From Paractinoplanes lichenicola (lineage in GTDB: Bacteria > Actinomycetota > Actinomycetes > Mycobacteriales > Micromonosporaceae): 64,000 nucleotides of DNA. Both the position numbers and the translations under genes were made by a program. Location of the stretch: NCBI RefSeq assembly GCF_016785085.1, contig NZ_JAENHO010000003.1, forward strand, positions 1 to 64,000, written 5' to 3'. Under the pieces are notes generated by a model. That model saw only the letters and a program-made list of their open reading frames with translations. It was not told the DNA's origin and searched no databases. This document shows positions 34,560 through 42,739 of this stretch, piece by piece. Positions within the stretch are counted from its first letter, which is position 1; the number at the start of each line of letters is the position of its first letter.

Positions 34560-35050
34560 TGGCTCTCGGTAACCGGTACAAATCTGCGCCTGGTGCGGGC
34601 ACTTTGGCCGCGCTCATATTGGTTCTCGTCTTCGGCAGCCCGTGGTATGCGGAGTGGGCCAGCGAGAACACCAACCCCAACACGGCCGGCGGCTGGTGGT
34701 TGCGCCTGCTCGCCTGGCCCCGCTGGTCCTTCGACTCGAGCGACTCGCTGCGCGAGATCATCGTCGGCGACCTCAAGGCGATCCTGCTGGTCCTGCTGAC
34801 CCTGCTCTTCCTGTTCCTGCTGCCGGGCTCGCAGCTGGCCCGGGCCCGCGGCACGATCAGCCAGTTCTTCGCCGGCTGGGCGGCGTACATCTTCGCCGGC
34901 GGTTTCGCGGCGCTGCTGACGACGCTCTTCCTGGCCAACCCCTCGCTGCTGGGCGCCTTCCAGGCGGCCGGCAACGGAGCCGCGTACGGGCTGTTCGTGG
35001 GGTGGATCGTTGGCTTCGCCACACTCGGCGGGTATCGCGGCACTCGATGA
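34559..35050 (+). CDS. Four-helix membrane protein, unknown
   Basis: A 163-aa protein with helices at about residues 14-32 (GTLAALILVLVFGSPWYAEW), 72-90 (KAILLVLLTLLFLFLLPG), 103-125 (FFAGWAAYIFAGGFAALLTT) and 138-157 (GAAYGLFVGWIVGFATLGGY). The first external loop is Trp-rich (GGWWLRLLAWPRWSF). I do not recognise the family. The ATG is tightly adjacent to an RNA hairpin that may control it. A 215-bp gap follows with palindromic sequences. Confidence 0.65.
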   Translation: MALGNRYKSAPGAGTLAALILVLVFGSPWYAEWASENTNPNTAGGWWLRLLAWPRWSFDSSDSLREIIVGDLKAILLVLLTLLFLFLLPGSQLARARGTISQFFAGWAAYIFAGGFAALLTTLFLANPSLLGAFQAAGNGAAYGLFVGWIVGFATLGGYRGTR

Positions 35051-35082
35051 GATGTGAGCCGTCCGCGGCCGCCCCGAAGACG

Positions 35083-35096
35083 TTCGCAACTGCGAA
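35083..35096. promoter_or_regulatory. Short inverted repeat
   Basis: TTCGCAACTGCGAA has 6-bp arms around 2 nt. It lies in the gap between the genes ending at 35050 and starting at 35266. It could be a dimeric operator; it does not match the actinobacterial SOS box I know. Confidence 0.3.
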
Positions 35097-35215
35097 GTTT
35101 CTTGGGCGGCTGCGGGCGGCTCCCGTCTGTCGATCACGATTCGCGCTGGTCGGCGCGTTGTTGGTTAAGCCTTGGCGGCCGTCCGGTATGGCCCAGATTT
35201 CGACCATCTGAAGCC

Positions 35216-35257
35216 CGGCGATCGAACATTTGCCCGATCGCCGCGTCTGGGTAGTAT
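35216..35257 (+). promoter_or_regulatory. Palindrome and leaderless promoter before the Pro-rich membrane protein
   Basis: CGGCGATCG (35216-35224) and CGATCGCCG (35235-35243) form perfect 9-bp arms around 10 nt. TTGCCC (35230-35235) and TAGTAT (35252-35257), 16 bp apart, look like -35 and -10 boxes. The ATG follows 8 nt after the -10. The palindrome covers the -35, so a repressor site is plausible. Confidence 0.5.
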
Positions 35258-35265
35258 CGGCGGCC

Positions 35266-36510
35266 ATGCCGGATCAGGACTCCGTGGCGGGTAACGCACG
35301 CCTGCTTCGCGGCCTCATCTGGGCGGGTGTTCTGCTCGCCCCGGTGGCCGCGCTCGTTGTGCTGCTCGGTCAAAGCTCCAACACCGTGCGGTTCGCCGTG
35401 CTCCTCATCGCCGTCGCCGTCGCCCTGATCGGCGCGTCGGTGCTGGTCCGCAGCGACCCGGTGCTCGGCCGCATGGACATCGAGGACCGCGTGGCCGAAG
35501 AGGTGGCGAGCCTGCGGCGCGAGCTGCGGGCCGAGTTCGGCGGCGGCCGGCCCCAGGGCCGCGGCGCCGCTCAGGTCCACGGTGGACCGCCCCCGCCGAT
35601 GCCGGCCCCGGCCGCCGCGGCCGTCGCTCAGGTGCGCCCGCAGCCGCCGGAGGAGGAGCCGTCCGGGTTCTTCGCCGACCTGCCGGCCGAGGGCCAATAT
35701 CCCGACCCGTTCGCGAACAGCTACCCGGCGAACGCCTACCCGGAGAACTCTTATCCGGAGAGCGACTATCCGGCGAACGAGTACGCGGACGACAGCTATC
35801 AGGACGGTTACCCCGAGGACGACTACGCGCCGCCGATGCCGGCCGGCCCGCCGCCCATGGGCACGGCCCGGCCCCCCGCTCCTGTCGCCTCGGCCGCCGT
35901 CCGCCCGCCGGCCCGCACCGGCCCCGGCATGACCACCGGCGGCCGCCCGATCAACCCCGAACCCGGCACCTCGACCGGCGGCCGGGTCGTGGCCGCGGCC
36001 GCCTCGGTGCCGCCGCCCCCGCCGATCCCGCGGCAGCGCGGAGCGGCCTCGGTGCCCCCGCCGCCGCCCCCGCAGGCCCCGCCACGCGCGTCGGCCACGG
36101 TGCGCCCCGGCAACCCGTACGGTCACCAGCCCGACTCGCTCGCCGACGACTTCGGCGCCAGCACCGGCTACGCCGCCCAGGGGCCCGGGGTCTACGGCTC
36201 ACCCGCGAGCGGCAACACGTACGGCGCGCCCGCCGGCACGTACGGCGGGGGCAATGACTTCGACTCCGACGAATACAACGGCTACGGCGCCCCGAGCTAC
36301 GGCGCGGCCCCTGAATACGGCCCGGGGTCCGAATACGGCCCGGCCCCCGAATACGGCCCGCCCCAGCACGAGCCCGGCAACACGACCGGCGACCCCAACT
36401 ACAAGGCCCGCCGCCACCGGCCCTCGGCCAACGACACCAATGTGGGCTCGCTCAGCGACTTCGCCTCGTACGGGGGCTATCAACCCGACCCGGGCCACGG
36501 CCGCCGCTGA
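35266..36510 (+). CDS. Membrane protein with long Pro/Gly/Tyr-rich cytoplasmic region
   Basis: A 414-aa protein. Two N-terminal helices (GLIWAGVLLAPVAALVVLLG and FAVLLIAVAVALIGASVLV) lie within residues 15-62. A charged helical segment (EDRVAEEVASLRRELRAEFG) follows, then over 300 disordered residues. These include short imperfect repeats of the type SYPANAYPENSYP near residue 148 and EYGP near 350-365. Its place between folate and panC genes corresponds to the Ala/Pro-rich transmembrane Rv3604c. Tyr/Pro repeats could be phosphorylation or scaffold sites; this is inference. The ATG at 35266 fits a leaderless promoter. Confidence 0.78.
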   Translation: MPDQDSVAGNARLLRGLIWAGVLLAPVAALVVLLGQSSNTVRFAVLLIAVAVALIGASVLVRSDPVLGRMDIEDRVAEEVASLRRELRAEFGGGRPQGRGAAQVHGGPPPPMPAPAAAAVAQVRPQPPEEEPSGFFADLPAEGQYPDPFANSYPANAYPENSYPESDYPANEYADDSYQDGYPEDDYAPPMPAGPPPMGTARPPAPVASAAVRPPARTGPGMTTGGRPINPEPGTSTGGRVVAAAASVPPPPPIPRQRGAASVPPPPPPQAPPRASATVRPGNPYGHQPDSLADDFGASTGYAAQGPGVYGSPASGNTYGAPAGTYGGGNDFDSDEYNGYGAPSYGAAPEYGPGSEYGPAPEYGPPQHEPGNTTGDPNYKARRHRPSANDTNVGSLSDFASYGGYQPDPGHGRR

Positions 36511-36513
36511 GCC

Positions 36514-37659
36514 TCACTTGTCGATGTCGCCCACGACGAAGAACATCGAGCCGAGGATCGCGATCAGGTCAGGCACCAGGCAGCCCGGGATCAGCGTGGC
36601 CAGCGCCTGCACGTTGGCGTAGGAGGCGGTGCGCAGCTTCATCCGCCACGGCGTCTTCTCGCCCCGCGACACCAGGTAGTAGCCGTTGATGCCGAGCGGG
36701 TTCTCGGTCCAGGCGTACGTGTGCCCCTCGGGCGCCTTGACCACCTTGGGCAGCCGCACGTTGACCGGCCCCGAGATCCGGTCGACCCGGTCCAGGCACT
36801 GCTCGGCCAGGTCGAGCGAGACGACCGTCTGCTCGAGCAACACCTCGAACCGGGCATGGCAATCGCCGGCGCTGCGCGTCACCACGGGCACATCCAATTC
36901 CCCGTACGCCAGGTAGGGCTCGTCGCGGCGCAGGTCGAAGTCGAGACCGCTGGCCCGCGCGACCGGCCCCGAAGCCCCGTACGCGGCCGCCTGCTCGGCC
37001 GTCAGCACGCCGACCCCGACCGTACGGGCGAGGAAGATGTCGTTGCGCCGGATCAGGTTGTCCAGGTCGGGCAGTCGCTTGCGGACGGTCTTGATCGCCT
37101 CGCGCGCCCGGCCCGTCCAGCCCGCCGGCACCTCCTCCTTGAGCCCGCCGACCCGGTTGAACATGTAGTGCATGCGGCCGCCGGAGACCTCCTCCATGAC
37201 CGCCTGCAGGGTCTCGCGCTCGCGGAACGCGTAGAACATCGGCGTGATCGCACCGATCTCCAGCGGGTAGGAGCCCAGGAACATCAGGTGGTTGAGCACC
37301 CGGTTGAGCTCGGCCAGCGCCATCCGCAGCCAGGTCGCGCGCTCGGGCACCTCGATGCCCATGAGCCGCTCGACGGCCAGCGCGACCCCCAGCTCGTTGG
37401 CGAACGCGGACAGCCAGTCGTGCCGGTTGGCCAGCATCAGGATCTGCCGATAGTCGCGCACCTCGAACAGCTTCTCGGCGCCGCGGTGCATGTAGCCGAC
37501 GATCGGCTCGCACGTGACGACCCGCTCGCCGTCGAGCGTCAGCTTGAGCCGCAGCACGCCGTGTGTCGACGGATGCTGCGGGCCGATGTTGAGCACCATG
37601 TCGGCGGTCTCGAGCCCGGCGCCGGTCCCGACGGTCATCTCACGCAGCTGCTCCGTCAC
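36514..37659 (-). CDS. nuoD: NADH-quinone oxidoreductase subunit D (orphan, 49-kDa-type)
   Basis: A 381-aa homologue of the complex I quinone-site subunit. It has [20 protein letters not shown] at residue 25, [15 protein letters not shown] around Arg59, LANRHDW around Arg79, and [20 protein letters not shown]. The C-terminus ends [18 protein letters not shown] as expected. Arg59 aligns with mammalian NDUFS2 Arg85, the residue methylated by NDUFAF7; Arg79, 20 residues on, aligns with the Arg near cluster N2. No other nuo gene is in the window, so it is outside a complete nuo operon. The GTG start overlaps the stop of the methyltransferase gene. Confidence 0.93.
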   Translation of the reverse strand: MTEQLREMTVGTGAGLETADMVLNIGPQHPSTHGVLRLKLTLDGERVVTCEPIVGYMHRGAEKLFEVRDYRQILMLANRHDWLSAFANELGVALAVERLMGIEVPERATWLRMALAELNRVLNHLMFLGSYPLEIGAITPMFYAFRERETLQAVMEEVSGGRMHYMFNRVGGLKEEVPAGWTGRAREAIKTVRKRLPDLDNLIRRNDIFLARTVGVGVLTAEQAAAYGASGPVARASGLDFDLRRDEPYLAYGELDVPVVTRSAGDCHARFEVLLEQTVVSLDLAEQCLDRVDRISGPVNVRLPKVVKAPEGHTYAWTENPLGINGYYLVSRGEKTPWRMKLRTASYANVQALATLIPGCLVPDLIAILGSMFFVVGDIDK

Positions 37660-38630
37660 AACAGCATGCTCCCACGCTCGCCGAGCCCCACGTTGTGCAG
37701 CAGCCACCAGTGGCTCCCGAGCCCGCCCGGCTCGATCAGCTCGGCCTCCGCCCCGGCCGCGGCCAGCGCCCGCAGATAGCCCGCGGGATCCTGCCGGGCC
37801 AGCTCCAGCGGTGGCCGGGCGCCGTCGAGGCCCAGCGCTCTGAGGGCCTCACGCTGGCGAATCAGCCCGTACGGGGTGCCGGCCGCGGCCGCCACCGCAT
37901 CGATCGCCACGTGCGCCGTCACGTCGCACGAGCCGTCCGGAACCAGCGGCACCTGACGTCCACCCCGGAACCCGGTCAACGACCCGAGCGGCGGCCGCTC
38001 GCCCCGCAGGTGCCCGTAGTCGATCGCCAGCGCGCACCCCCGGCGCACCTGCTGAACGGCATCGGCCCAGGCGGCGTCGCGCGGCCAGCCGATCTCGGCC
38101 CGTCCCGGCCCGGCCCACCACCGCCGCAGCCAGAACAGGTCGGCCGCGTCGACCAGCCCGCCCAGCGACTCGGCCCCCGTGGCCGGCTCGACGAGGACCT
38201 TGCGCAGCCGCCCGTGATCGTCGAGGTCGGCCACGTCGAGCGGCACGTTGTCGAGCCACTCGGTGGCGATCAGCAGCCCGACGATCCCGTCCGGGATGTC
38301 CTCGCGCCACGCGATGCCGGCGGCCAGTTCCTTTGGGCGCGGCGCGAGCTCGACCGCGGTCAGCCGCACCCGCTCCGGCAGCAGCGGACGCAACGCGGTC
38401 AGCAACTCGGCCCGGCCCGCCCCCACATCGACCAGGTCGAACGTCTTGGGCCGCCCGAGCGCGTCATCGATCCGCTCGACCAGCCGCAACACGGCCCCGG
38501 CAAACAACGGCGACGCATGCACGCTGGTGCGGAAGTGATCGGCCGGCCCCTGCTCGCCGCGCACGAAGAACCCCTCGGGCCCGTAGAGCCCGGCCGCCAT
38601 GGCCGCCCGCCAGCCTTCCACATCGCTCAC
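37656..38630 (-). CDS. MidA/NDUFAF7-family SAM-dependent methyltransferase
   Basis: A 324-aa protein of the DUF185/MidA family. The Rossmann SAM motif is [14 protein letters not shown] near residue 90. The family motif [10 protein letters not shown], matching the E-x-x-D-x-x-P pattern, is near 155. [14 protein letters not shown] near 225 is also typical. The eukaryotic relative NDUFAF7 dimethylates the NuoD-type subunit. Here the gene overlaps nuoD by 4 bp (GTGA) and precedes it, strongly suggesting the same enzyme-substrate pair. The GTG at 38630 ([15 protein letters not shown]) was chosen; an extended TTG start at 38675 would cross two DnaA boxes. Confidence 0.85.
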   Translation of the reverse strand: MSDVEGWRAAMAAGLYGPEGFFVRGEQGPADHFRTSVHASPLFAGAVLRLVERIDDALGRPKTFDLVDVGAGRAELLTALRPLLPERVRLTAVELAPRPKELAAGIAWREDIPDGIVGLLIATEWLDNVPLDVADLDDHGRLRKVLVEPATGAESLGGLVDAADLFWLRRWWAGPGRAEIGWPRDAAWADAVQQVRRGCALAIDYGHLRGERPPLGSLTGFRGGRQVPLVPDGSCDVTAHVAIDAVAAAAGTPYGLIRQREALRALGLDGARPPLELARQDPAGYLRALAAAGAEAELIEPGGLGSHWWLLHNVGLGERGSMLL

Positions 38631-38641
38631 CCTAGGCGCGC

Positions 38642-38667
38642 TTATCCACAATTTGGAGTTATCCACA
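38642..38667. promoter_or_regulatory. Two perfect DnaA boxes upstream of midA-nuoD
   Basis: TTATCCACA occurs at 38642-38650 and 38659-38667, start to start 17 bp, same orientation, 12 bp before the midA GTG. This matches the canonical DnaA box. The spacing suggests cooperative binding and possible replication-linked control or DnaA titration. Confidence 0.6.
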
Positions 38668-38791
38668 GCCCCCAAATCAAGATCGACAAATCCCCCTAAA
38701 CTCGGTGCTGGGTGGAGGCCCCCGGTGGGGCGGGCCTATGTTCACCAGTTACCTACAAGATCAGCGCCGCGAAGCTGACCCCGAGGCGGGT

Positions 38792-39240
38792 AGGCGGCGG
38801 GCAGAGCGCGGCGAGCAGAGTGCGCGGGCTGGGCAGCGCGCGCGACGGGCGGGCAGGCGGCGGGCAGAGCGCGGCGAGCAGAGTGCGCAGGCTGGCAGCG
38901 CGCGCGACGGGCAGGCAGCGCGCGGGCAGGCGGCGAGCGGGGCGCGGGGGCTGGCGGGTGCGCGCGGCGGGCGGCGGTGCGCGGCGGGTGGAGCGTGCGA
39001 GCACGGTGCGCGGTCCGGGCGGCGGGCGGAGCGCGGCGAGCAGTGCGCGGGCAGGCGGTGCGCGCGGGCAGGCGGCGGGCGGTGCGCGGCGGGCGGGCAG
39101 TGCGCGCCGCAGGCTGAGCGCGGCGAGCAGTGCGCGGGTGGGCAGTGCGGGCAGCGGCCAGAGTGCGGCGAGCAGAGCGCCGCGGGTGGGCAGGAGCGCG
39201 CGGCGGGCAAAATGCGCAGCACGGGCAGCGCGCGCGGAGG
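38792..39240. repeat. GC-rich minisatellite in the midA/DUF2520 gap
   Basis: A long G- and GC-rich low-complexity tract. Two nearly identical 63-bp units lie at about 38792-38854 and 38855-38917. A core GAGCGCGGCGAGCAG recurs with small changes at 38804, 38867, 39029, 39116 and 39161. Open frames on both strands here are Arg/Gly- or Pro/Ala/Arg/Cys-repeats and are not credible genes. The whole gap from 38631 to 39446 holds the DnaA boxes, this tract and, near 39375, a promoter-like pair. Nothing else is seen. Confidence 0.85.
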
Positions 39241-39374
39241 GGCAGAACAGCGCGGGACAAAGCCGGCGGCGAGCGCAACGGGAAGAACCGCAGAGCGGCC
39301 GGCAAACCCGGGCCGCCCCTGCTGGTTAGGGGTGGTGGACCCCCGCCGGGTGGGATGGGCTTGTTCACACGGTC

Positions 39375-39405
39375 TTGTCACGAGCATGTTTCGGCGGCGC
39401 ATACT
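39375..39405 (+). promoter_or_regulatory. Possible promoter of the DUF2520-panC-panD operon
   Basis: TTGTCA (39375-39380) and CATACT (39400-39405) lie 19 bp apart, 42 bp before the ATG at 39447. Confidence 0.35.
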
Positions 39406-39446
39406 TGCCCTCGACCGGTACCCCTTTTCGAGGACTGGATCTGGAT

Positions 39447-40313
39447 ATGAGCGCATCGTCGCGTCTTACCGTCGGTGTTGTCGGCGCGGGGCGGGTCGGC
39501 GCGGTGCTGGGCGCCGCTCTCGACGCCGCCGGGCATCGCGTGGTCGCCGCCGCGGCCGTTTCCGCCGCCTCGCGCGAGCGGGCCGCCCGCCTGCTGCCGC
39601 GCGCCGCGATCCTCCCGGCCGACGAGGTCGCCCGCGCCGCCGACGACCTCCTTCTGCTCGCCGTCCCGGACGATGCCCTGGCCGCCGTCGTCGCGGGCCT
39701 GGCCACCACCGGGGCGCTGCGCCCGGGCCAGCGGGTCGCCCACACTTCGGGCGCGCACGGCCTGGCCGTCCTGGGTGACGTCGACGGCTTGGCCCTGCAC
39801 CCGGCGATGACCTTCACCGGCGCCGACACCGACGTCGATCGGCTGGCCGGCATCGCCTGGGGCATCACCACGACCGATCGGGTGTTCGCGGCCCGGCTGG
39901 TGGCCGATCTGGGCGGCGTGCCCGAGTGGGTCGCCGAGGACGCCCGCCCGGTTTATCACGCGGCCCTCGCGCACGGGGCGAATCACCTGGTCACGCTCGT
40001 GAACGAGGCGGCCGACCTGCTGCGCGCGGCCGGCGTCGAGGAGCCGTCGCGCGTCCTCTCGCCGCTGCTGCACGCCGCGCTCGACAATGCGCTGCGGCTG
40101 GGCGACGCGGCGCTGACCGGGCCGGTCTCGCGGGGCGACGCCGGCACCGTCGGCAAGCATCTCGACCGTCTGCCGCCCGAGTCGGTGCCGGCCTATCTGG
40201 CCCTGGCCCGGCGCACGGCCGACCGGGCGATCGCCGCCGGCCGCCTCCGCCCCCAGGACGCGGCCCTGCTGCTCGACGTGCTCAGCGGCGCCAACGTAGG
40301 GAGCTCGGCATGA
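39447..40313 (+). CDS. Rossmann-like/DUF2520 domain protein
   Basis: A 288-aa protein with an N-terminal NAD(P)-type Rossmann motif ([20 protein letters not shown], residue 9 on). A helical DUF2520 C-terminal domain starts near residue 150 ([20 protein letters not shown] near 170). It resembles ketopantoate reductase-like or pyrroline-carboxylate reductase-like folds. The placement before panC is conserved (Rv3603c), so a role in pantothenate or redox chemistry is plausible but unproven. The stop overlaps the panC start (ATGA). ATG at 39447 ([11 protein letters not shown]) is preferred over extended frame. Confidence 0.85.
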   Translation: MSASSRLTVGVVGAGRVGAVLGAALDAAGHRVVAAAAVSAASRERAARLLPRAAILPADEVARAADDLLLLAVPDDALAAVVAGLATTGALRPGQRVAHTSGAHGLAVLGDVDGLALHPAMTFTGADTDVDRLAGIAWGITTTDRVFAARLVADLGGVPEWVAEDARPVYHAALAHGANHLVTLVNEAADLLRAAGVEEPSRVLSPLLHAALDNALRLGDAALTGPVSRGDAGTVGKHLDRLPPESVPAYLALARRTADRAIAAGRLRPQDAALLLDVLSGANVGSSA

Positions 40314-40429
40314 CACACGTGATCCACACCCGCGAGGACATGACACACGTGATCCACACCCGCGAGGACATGACACACGTGATCCACACCCGCGAGGACA
40401 TGACACACGTGATCCACACCCGCGCGGAA
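40310..40429 (+). repeat. In-frame 30-bp tandem repeat at the panC start
   Basis: Copies at 40310-40339, 40340-40369 and 40370-40399 are identical. The fourth at 40400-40429 matches for its first 24 bases (through CACCCGCG) then diverges. Each begins with ATG. Because the unit is a multiple of three, copy-number change keeps the reading frame and multiplies start codons. Confidence 0.97.
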
Positions 40430-41227
40430 TTGGCCCGTGAGCTGACGACGACGCCGGTCGCGGTGGTGATGACCATGGGCGCGTTGCACGACGGCCACCG
40501 CCGGCTCATGCGCGAGGCGAAGAAGCGGGCCGAATTAGTCATCGTGACGATCTTTGTGAACCCGCTGCAGTTCGGCCCGAACGAGGATTTCGACAAATAC
40601 CCACGCACGCTCGAGGCCGACGTCGAGGCGTGCCGGGCCGAGGGCGTCGCCGTGGTCTTCGCGCCGAGCCGTGACCAGGTCTATCCAACCGGCGCGCCGT
40701 CGATCACGATGAACGCCGGCCCGCTGGGCGAGATCCTCGAGGGCGCCAGCCGGCCCGGCCACTTCGCCGGCATGCTCACCGTCGTCCAGAAGCTGCTCAT
40801 GCTGACCCGGGCCGACGTCGCGTTCTTCGGCGAGAAGGACTTCCAGCAACTCGCGCTGATCCGCCGCATGGTGCGCGACCTCGAGCTGGGCGTCGAGATC
40901 GTGGGCGTGCCGACCGTACGCGAGCCGGACGGCCTGGCCATGTCGAGCCGCAACCGCTACCTCTCCCCGGACGACCGCCGGGCCGCCCTGGCGCTCTCCC
41001 GGGCGCTGCGCGAGGGGGCCGCGCATTCCGACGCCGAGACGGCCTTGGCCACGGCGACCAAGATCCTGGCCGAGGAGCCCGCCGTACGGGTCGACTACCT
41101 CGCGCTCACCGGCGCCGATCTGGGCCCGGCGCCTGCCGACGGCCCGGCTCGCCTGCTGGTCGCGGCCCGGGTCGGCGCCACCCGCCTGATCGACAACGTG
41201 CCACTGGCCCTGGAGAGGTCCGCCTGA
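40310..41227 (+). CDS. panC: Pantothenate synthetase with fourfold repeated N-terminus
   Basis: Joins pantoate and beta-alanine with ATP to make pantothenate. After the N-terminus come the MGALHDGH motif (HIGH-like, near residue 51), [31 protein letters not shown] and MSSRNRYLS (KMSKS-like). The first 40 residues are four copies of a 10-residue block, [10 protein letters not shown] three times and then the native-looking [11 protein letters not shown]. Each 30-bp copy has its own ATG. The Shine-Dalgarno AGGGAG lies 6 nt before the first ATG, so initiation there gives 305 aa; starting at the fourth copy gives about 275 aa. The stop overlaps panD. Confidence 0.95.
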   Translation: MTHVIHTREDMTHVIHTREDMTHVIHTREDMTHVIHTRAELARELTTTPVAVVMTMGALHDGHRRLMREAKKRAELVIVTIFVNPLQFGPNEDFDKYPRTLEADVEACRAEGVAVVFAPSRDQVYPTGAPSITMNAGPLGEILEGASRPGHFAGMLTVVQKLLMLTRADVAFFGEKDFQQLALIRRMVRDLELGVEIVGVPTVREPDGLAMSSRNRYLSPDDRRAALALSRALREGAAHSDAETALATATKILAEEPAVRVDYLALTGADLGPAPADGPARLLVAARVGATRLIDNVPLALERSA

Positions 41228-41652
41228 TGCTCCGCACCATGCTCAAGTCCAAGATCCATCGCGCCACCGTGACCCAGGCCGACCTGCACTATGTCGGCTC
41301 GGTGACGGTCGATCTCGACCTGCTCGACGCGGCCGACCTGATCCCCGGCGAGCAGGTGGCGATCGTCGACGTGACCAACGGCGCCCGGCTCGAGACGTAC
41401 GTGATCCCGGGCGAGCGGGGCAGCGGCGTGCTCGGCATCAACGGCGCCGCCGCACATCTGGTGCACCCCGGTGACCTGGTCATCCTCATCTCGTACGGGC
41501 AGCTGGAGGACGCCGAGGCGCGGGCGTTCGAGCCTCGGATCGTGCACGTCGACGCCGCCAACAAGATCGTTGAGCTCGGCTCGGATCCGGCCGCGGCGGC
41601 CGAGGGTATGGCGGGCGGGCTGCGGCGCGGCGACAGGGTGACCACGGGCTGA
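41227..41652 (+). CDS. panD: Aspartate 1-decarboxylase
   Basis: Pyruvoyl enzyme making beta-alanine for panC. The self-cleavage site is Gly24-Ser25 in [10 protein letters not shown]. The N-terminal [20 protein letters not shown] and [19 protein letters not shown] are signatures. The 141-aa length is typical. The ATG overlaps the panC stop (TGATG). A nested inverted repeat follows downstream. Confidence 0.97.
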   Translation: MLRTMLKSKIHRATVTQADLHYVGSVTVDLDLLDAADLIPGEQVAIVDVTNGARLETYVIPGERGSGVLGINGAAAHLVHPGDLVILISYGQLEDAEARAFEPRIVHVDAANKIVELGSDPAAAAEGMAGGLRRGDRVTTG

Positions 41653-41664
41653 CGATTCCGCAAA

Positions 41665-41719
41665 CGCCGCCGATCCAGTTTTCGATCACCATATGATCTG
41701 AAATCGGACATCGGCGGCG
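41665..41719 (+). promoter_or_regulatory. Nested stem-loop between panD and the septum-formation lipoprotein
   Basis: Outer arms CGCCGCCGAT (41665-41674) and ATCGGCGGCG (41710-41719) enclose an inner hairpin: TTTCGATCA (41680-41688) pairs with TGATC-T-GAAA (41694-41703). TATGAT at 41692-41697 resembles a -10 element inside it. It may end the panD transcript or control the next gene. Confidence 0.5.
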
Positions 41720-41738
41720 CGTGGGGAAGGCGTAGTTC

Positions 41739-42677
41739 ATGCGACACCGGCTTGGCCCTGGGCGAAACGTCGTGCCACGACGCGCCGGGATCGCCGCCGT
41801 CCTGGCCGCAGTGCTGCTCGTCGCGGGCTGCGGGAAGCCGGGCGGCGTCGACGGCGACCTGACCAACGGGTGGGGCGTGCTGGCCCCGGCCTCCGGCTTC
41901 GAGCCCAACGAGGGCACCTGCCACAACGCCAACTTCAACCCCGTCGGCCCCCGCGGCACGTACGAGGAGGTCGACTGCGCGGGCAAGCACCGCACCGAGA
42001 CCGTGTTCGTCGGCACGTACGAGTCGCCGGCCGCGGACGCCGACGTCCCGCCCGCCGACGGTTCGGCCGGTGCCCGTACGGCGTATTCGATCTGTGATCA
42101 GAAGACGACGACGTTCGTGGGCGGACCGTGGCGCAACGCGCGGCTGTGGATCGGCGTGACCCGCCCGACCGAGGCGGCCTGGAGCGGTGGCGCCCGCTGG
42201 TTCCGCTGCGAGGTGCTCGAGCTCAACTCGGTCGAGGACGACGGCGGCCTGGTGCAGCGCGAGGGCAGCCTGCGTGACGTGCTCGCCGACGGCAGCTCCG
42301 ACGTGCTCCTCACCTGTTACGCCATCCAGCTCGACGGCAACGGCGCCATCGCCACCATGCCCGCGGTGGGCTGCGGGGCCAAGCACAACGGCGAGTTCGC
42401 CGGGGTCTGGTACGCCAAAGATCTCGACTATCCCGACGACGATGCCACCTGGGCGAAGTTCCACGACGGCTGCCGCAACCTGATCGCGGACTTCGTCGGC
42501 GTGCCCAAGGACGGCGACCTGCAATACCGTACGGGCGTGGTCTCGCTGCCCGGTGGCGCGGACGTCTGGGCGCAGGGCGATCGGGGCGTGCGCTGTTATC
42601 TCTGGCTGGACGGCGTGCAACTGACGGCGACGCTGCGCGGCAAGGGCGTCAAGAGCCTTCCCGTTCAGTACAAGTAA
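41739..42677 (+). CDS. Septum-formation family lipoprotein
   Basis: A 312-aa exported protein. The N-terminal basic region and helix (IAAVLAAVLLVAGC) end in a lipobox LVAGC. Two repeats of a Cys-containing domain follow: GTCHNANFNPV...VDCAGKHRTETVFVGTY near residues 60-95, and a second with AVGCGAKHNGEFAGVW near 208. These match the actinobacterial Septum_form domain. The protein is likely surface-exposed and disulfide-bonded. Its role in division is known by name for the family rather than by mechanism. The ATG at 41739 follows the nested hairpin. Confidence 0.8.
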   Translation: MRHRLGPGRNVVPRRAGIAAVLAAVLLVAGCGKPGGVDGDLTNGWGVLAPASGFEPNEGTCHNANFNPVGPRGTYEEVDCAGKHRTETVFVGTYESPAADADVPPADGSAGARTAYSICDQKTTTFVGGPWRNARLWIGVTRPTEAAWSGGARWFRCEVLELNSVEDDGGLVQREGSLRDVLADGSSDVLLTCYAIQLDGNGAIATMPAVGCGAKHNGEFAGVWYAKDLDYPDDDATWAKFHDGCRNLIADFVGVPKDGDLQYRTGVVSLPGGADVWAQGDRGVRCYLWLDGVQLTATLRGKGVKSLPVQYK

Positions 42678-42739
42678 CGGTGACCACGAATGTCCGACCC
42701 CGGCCACGTGGTGTCGCGACGGCGGAGTGTACTGAGCGG

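Noticed and set aside
38705..39778. Long open frames across the GC-rich repeat
   Set aside because: They are Arg/Gly/Ala or Pro/Arg/Cys low-complexity on both strands and arise from the repeat; no family character.
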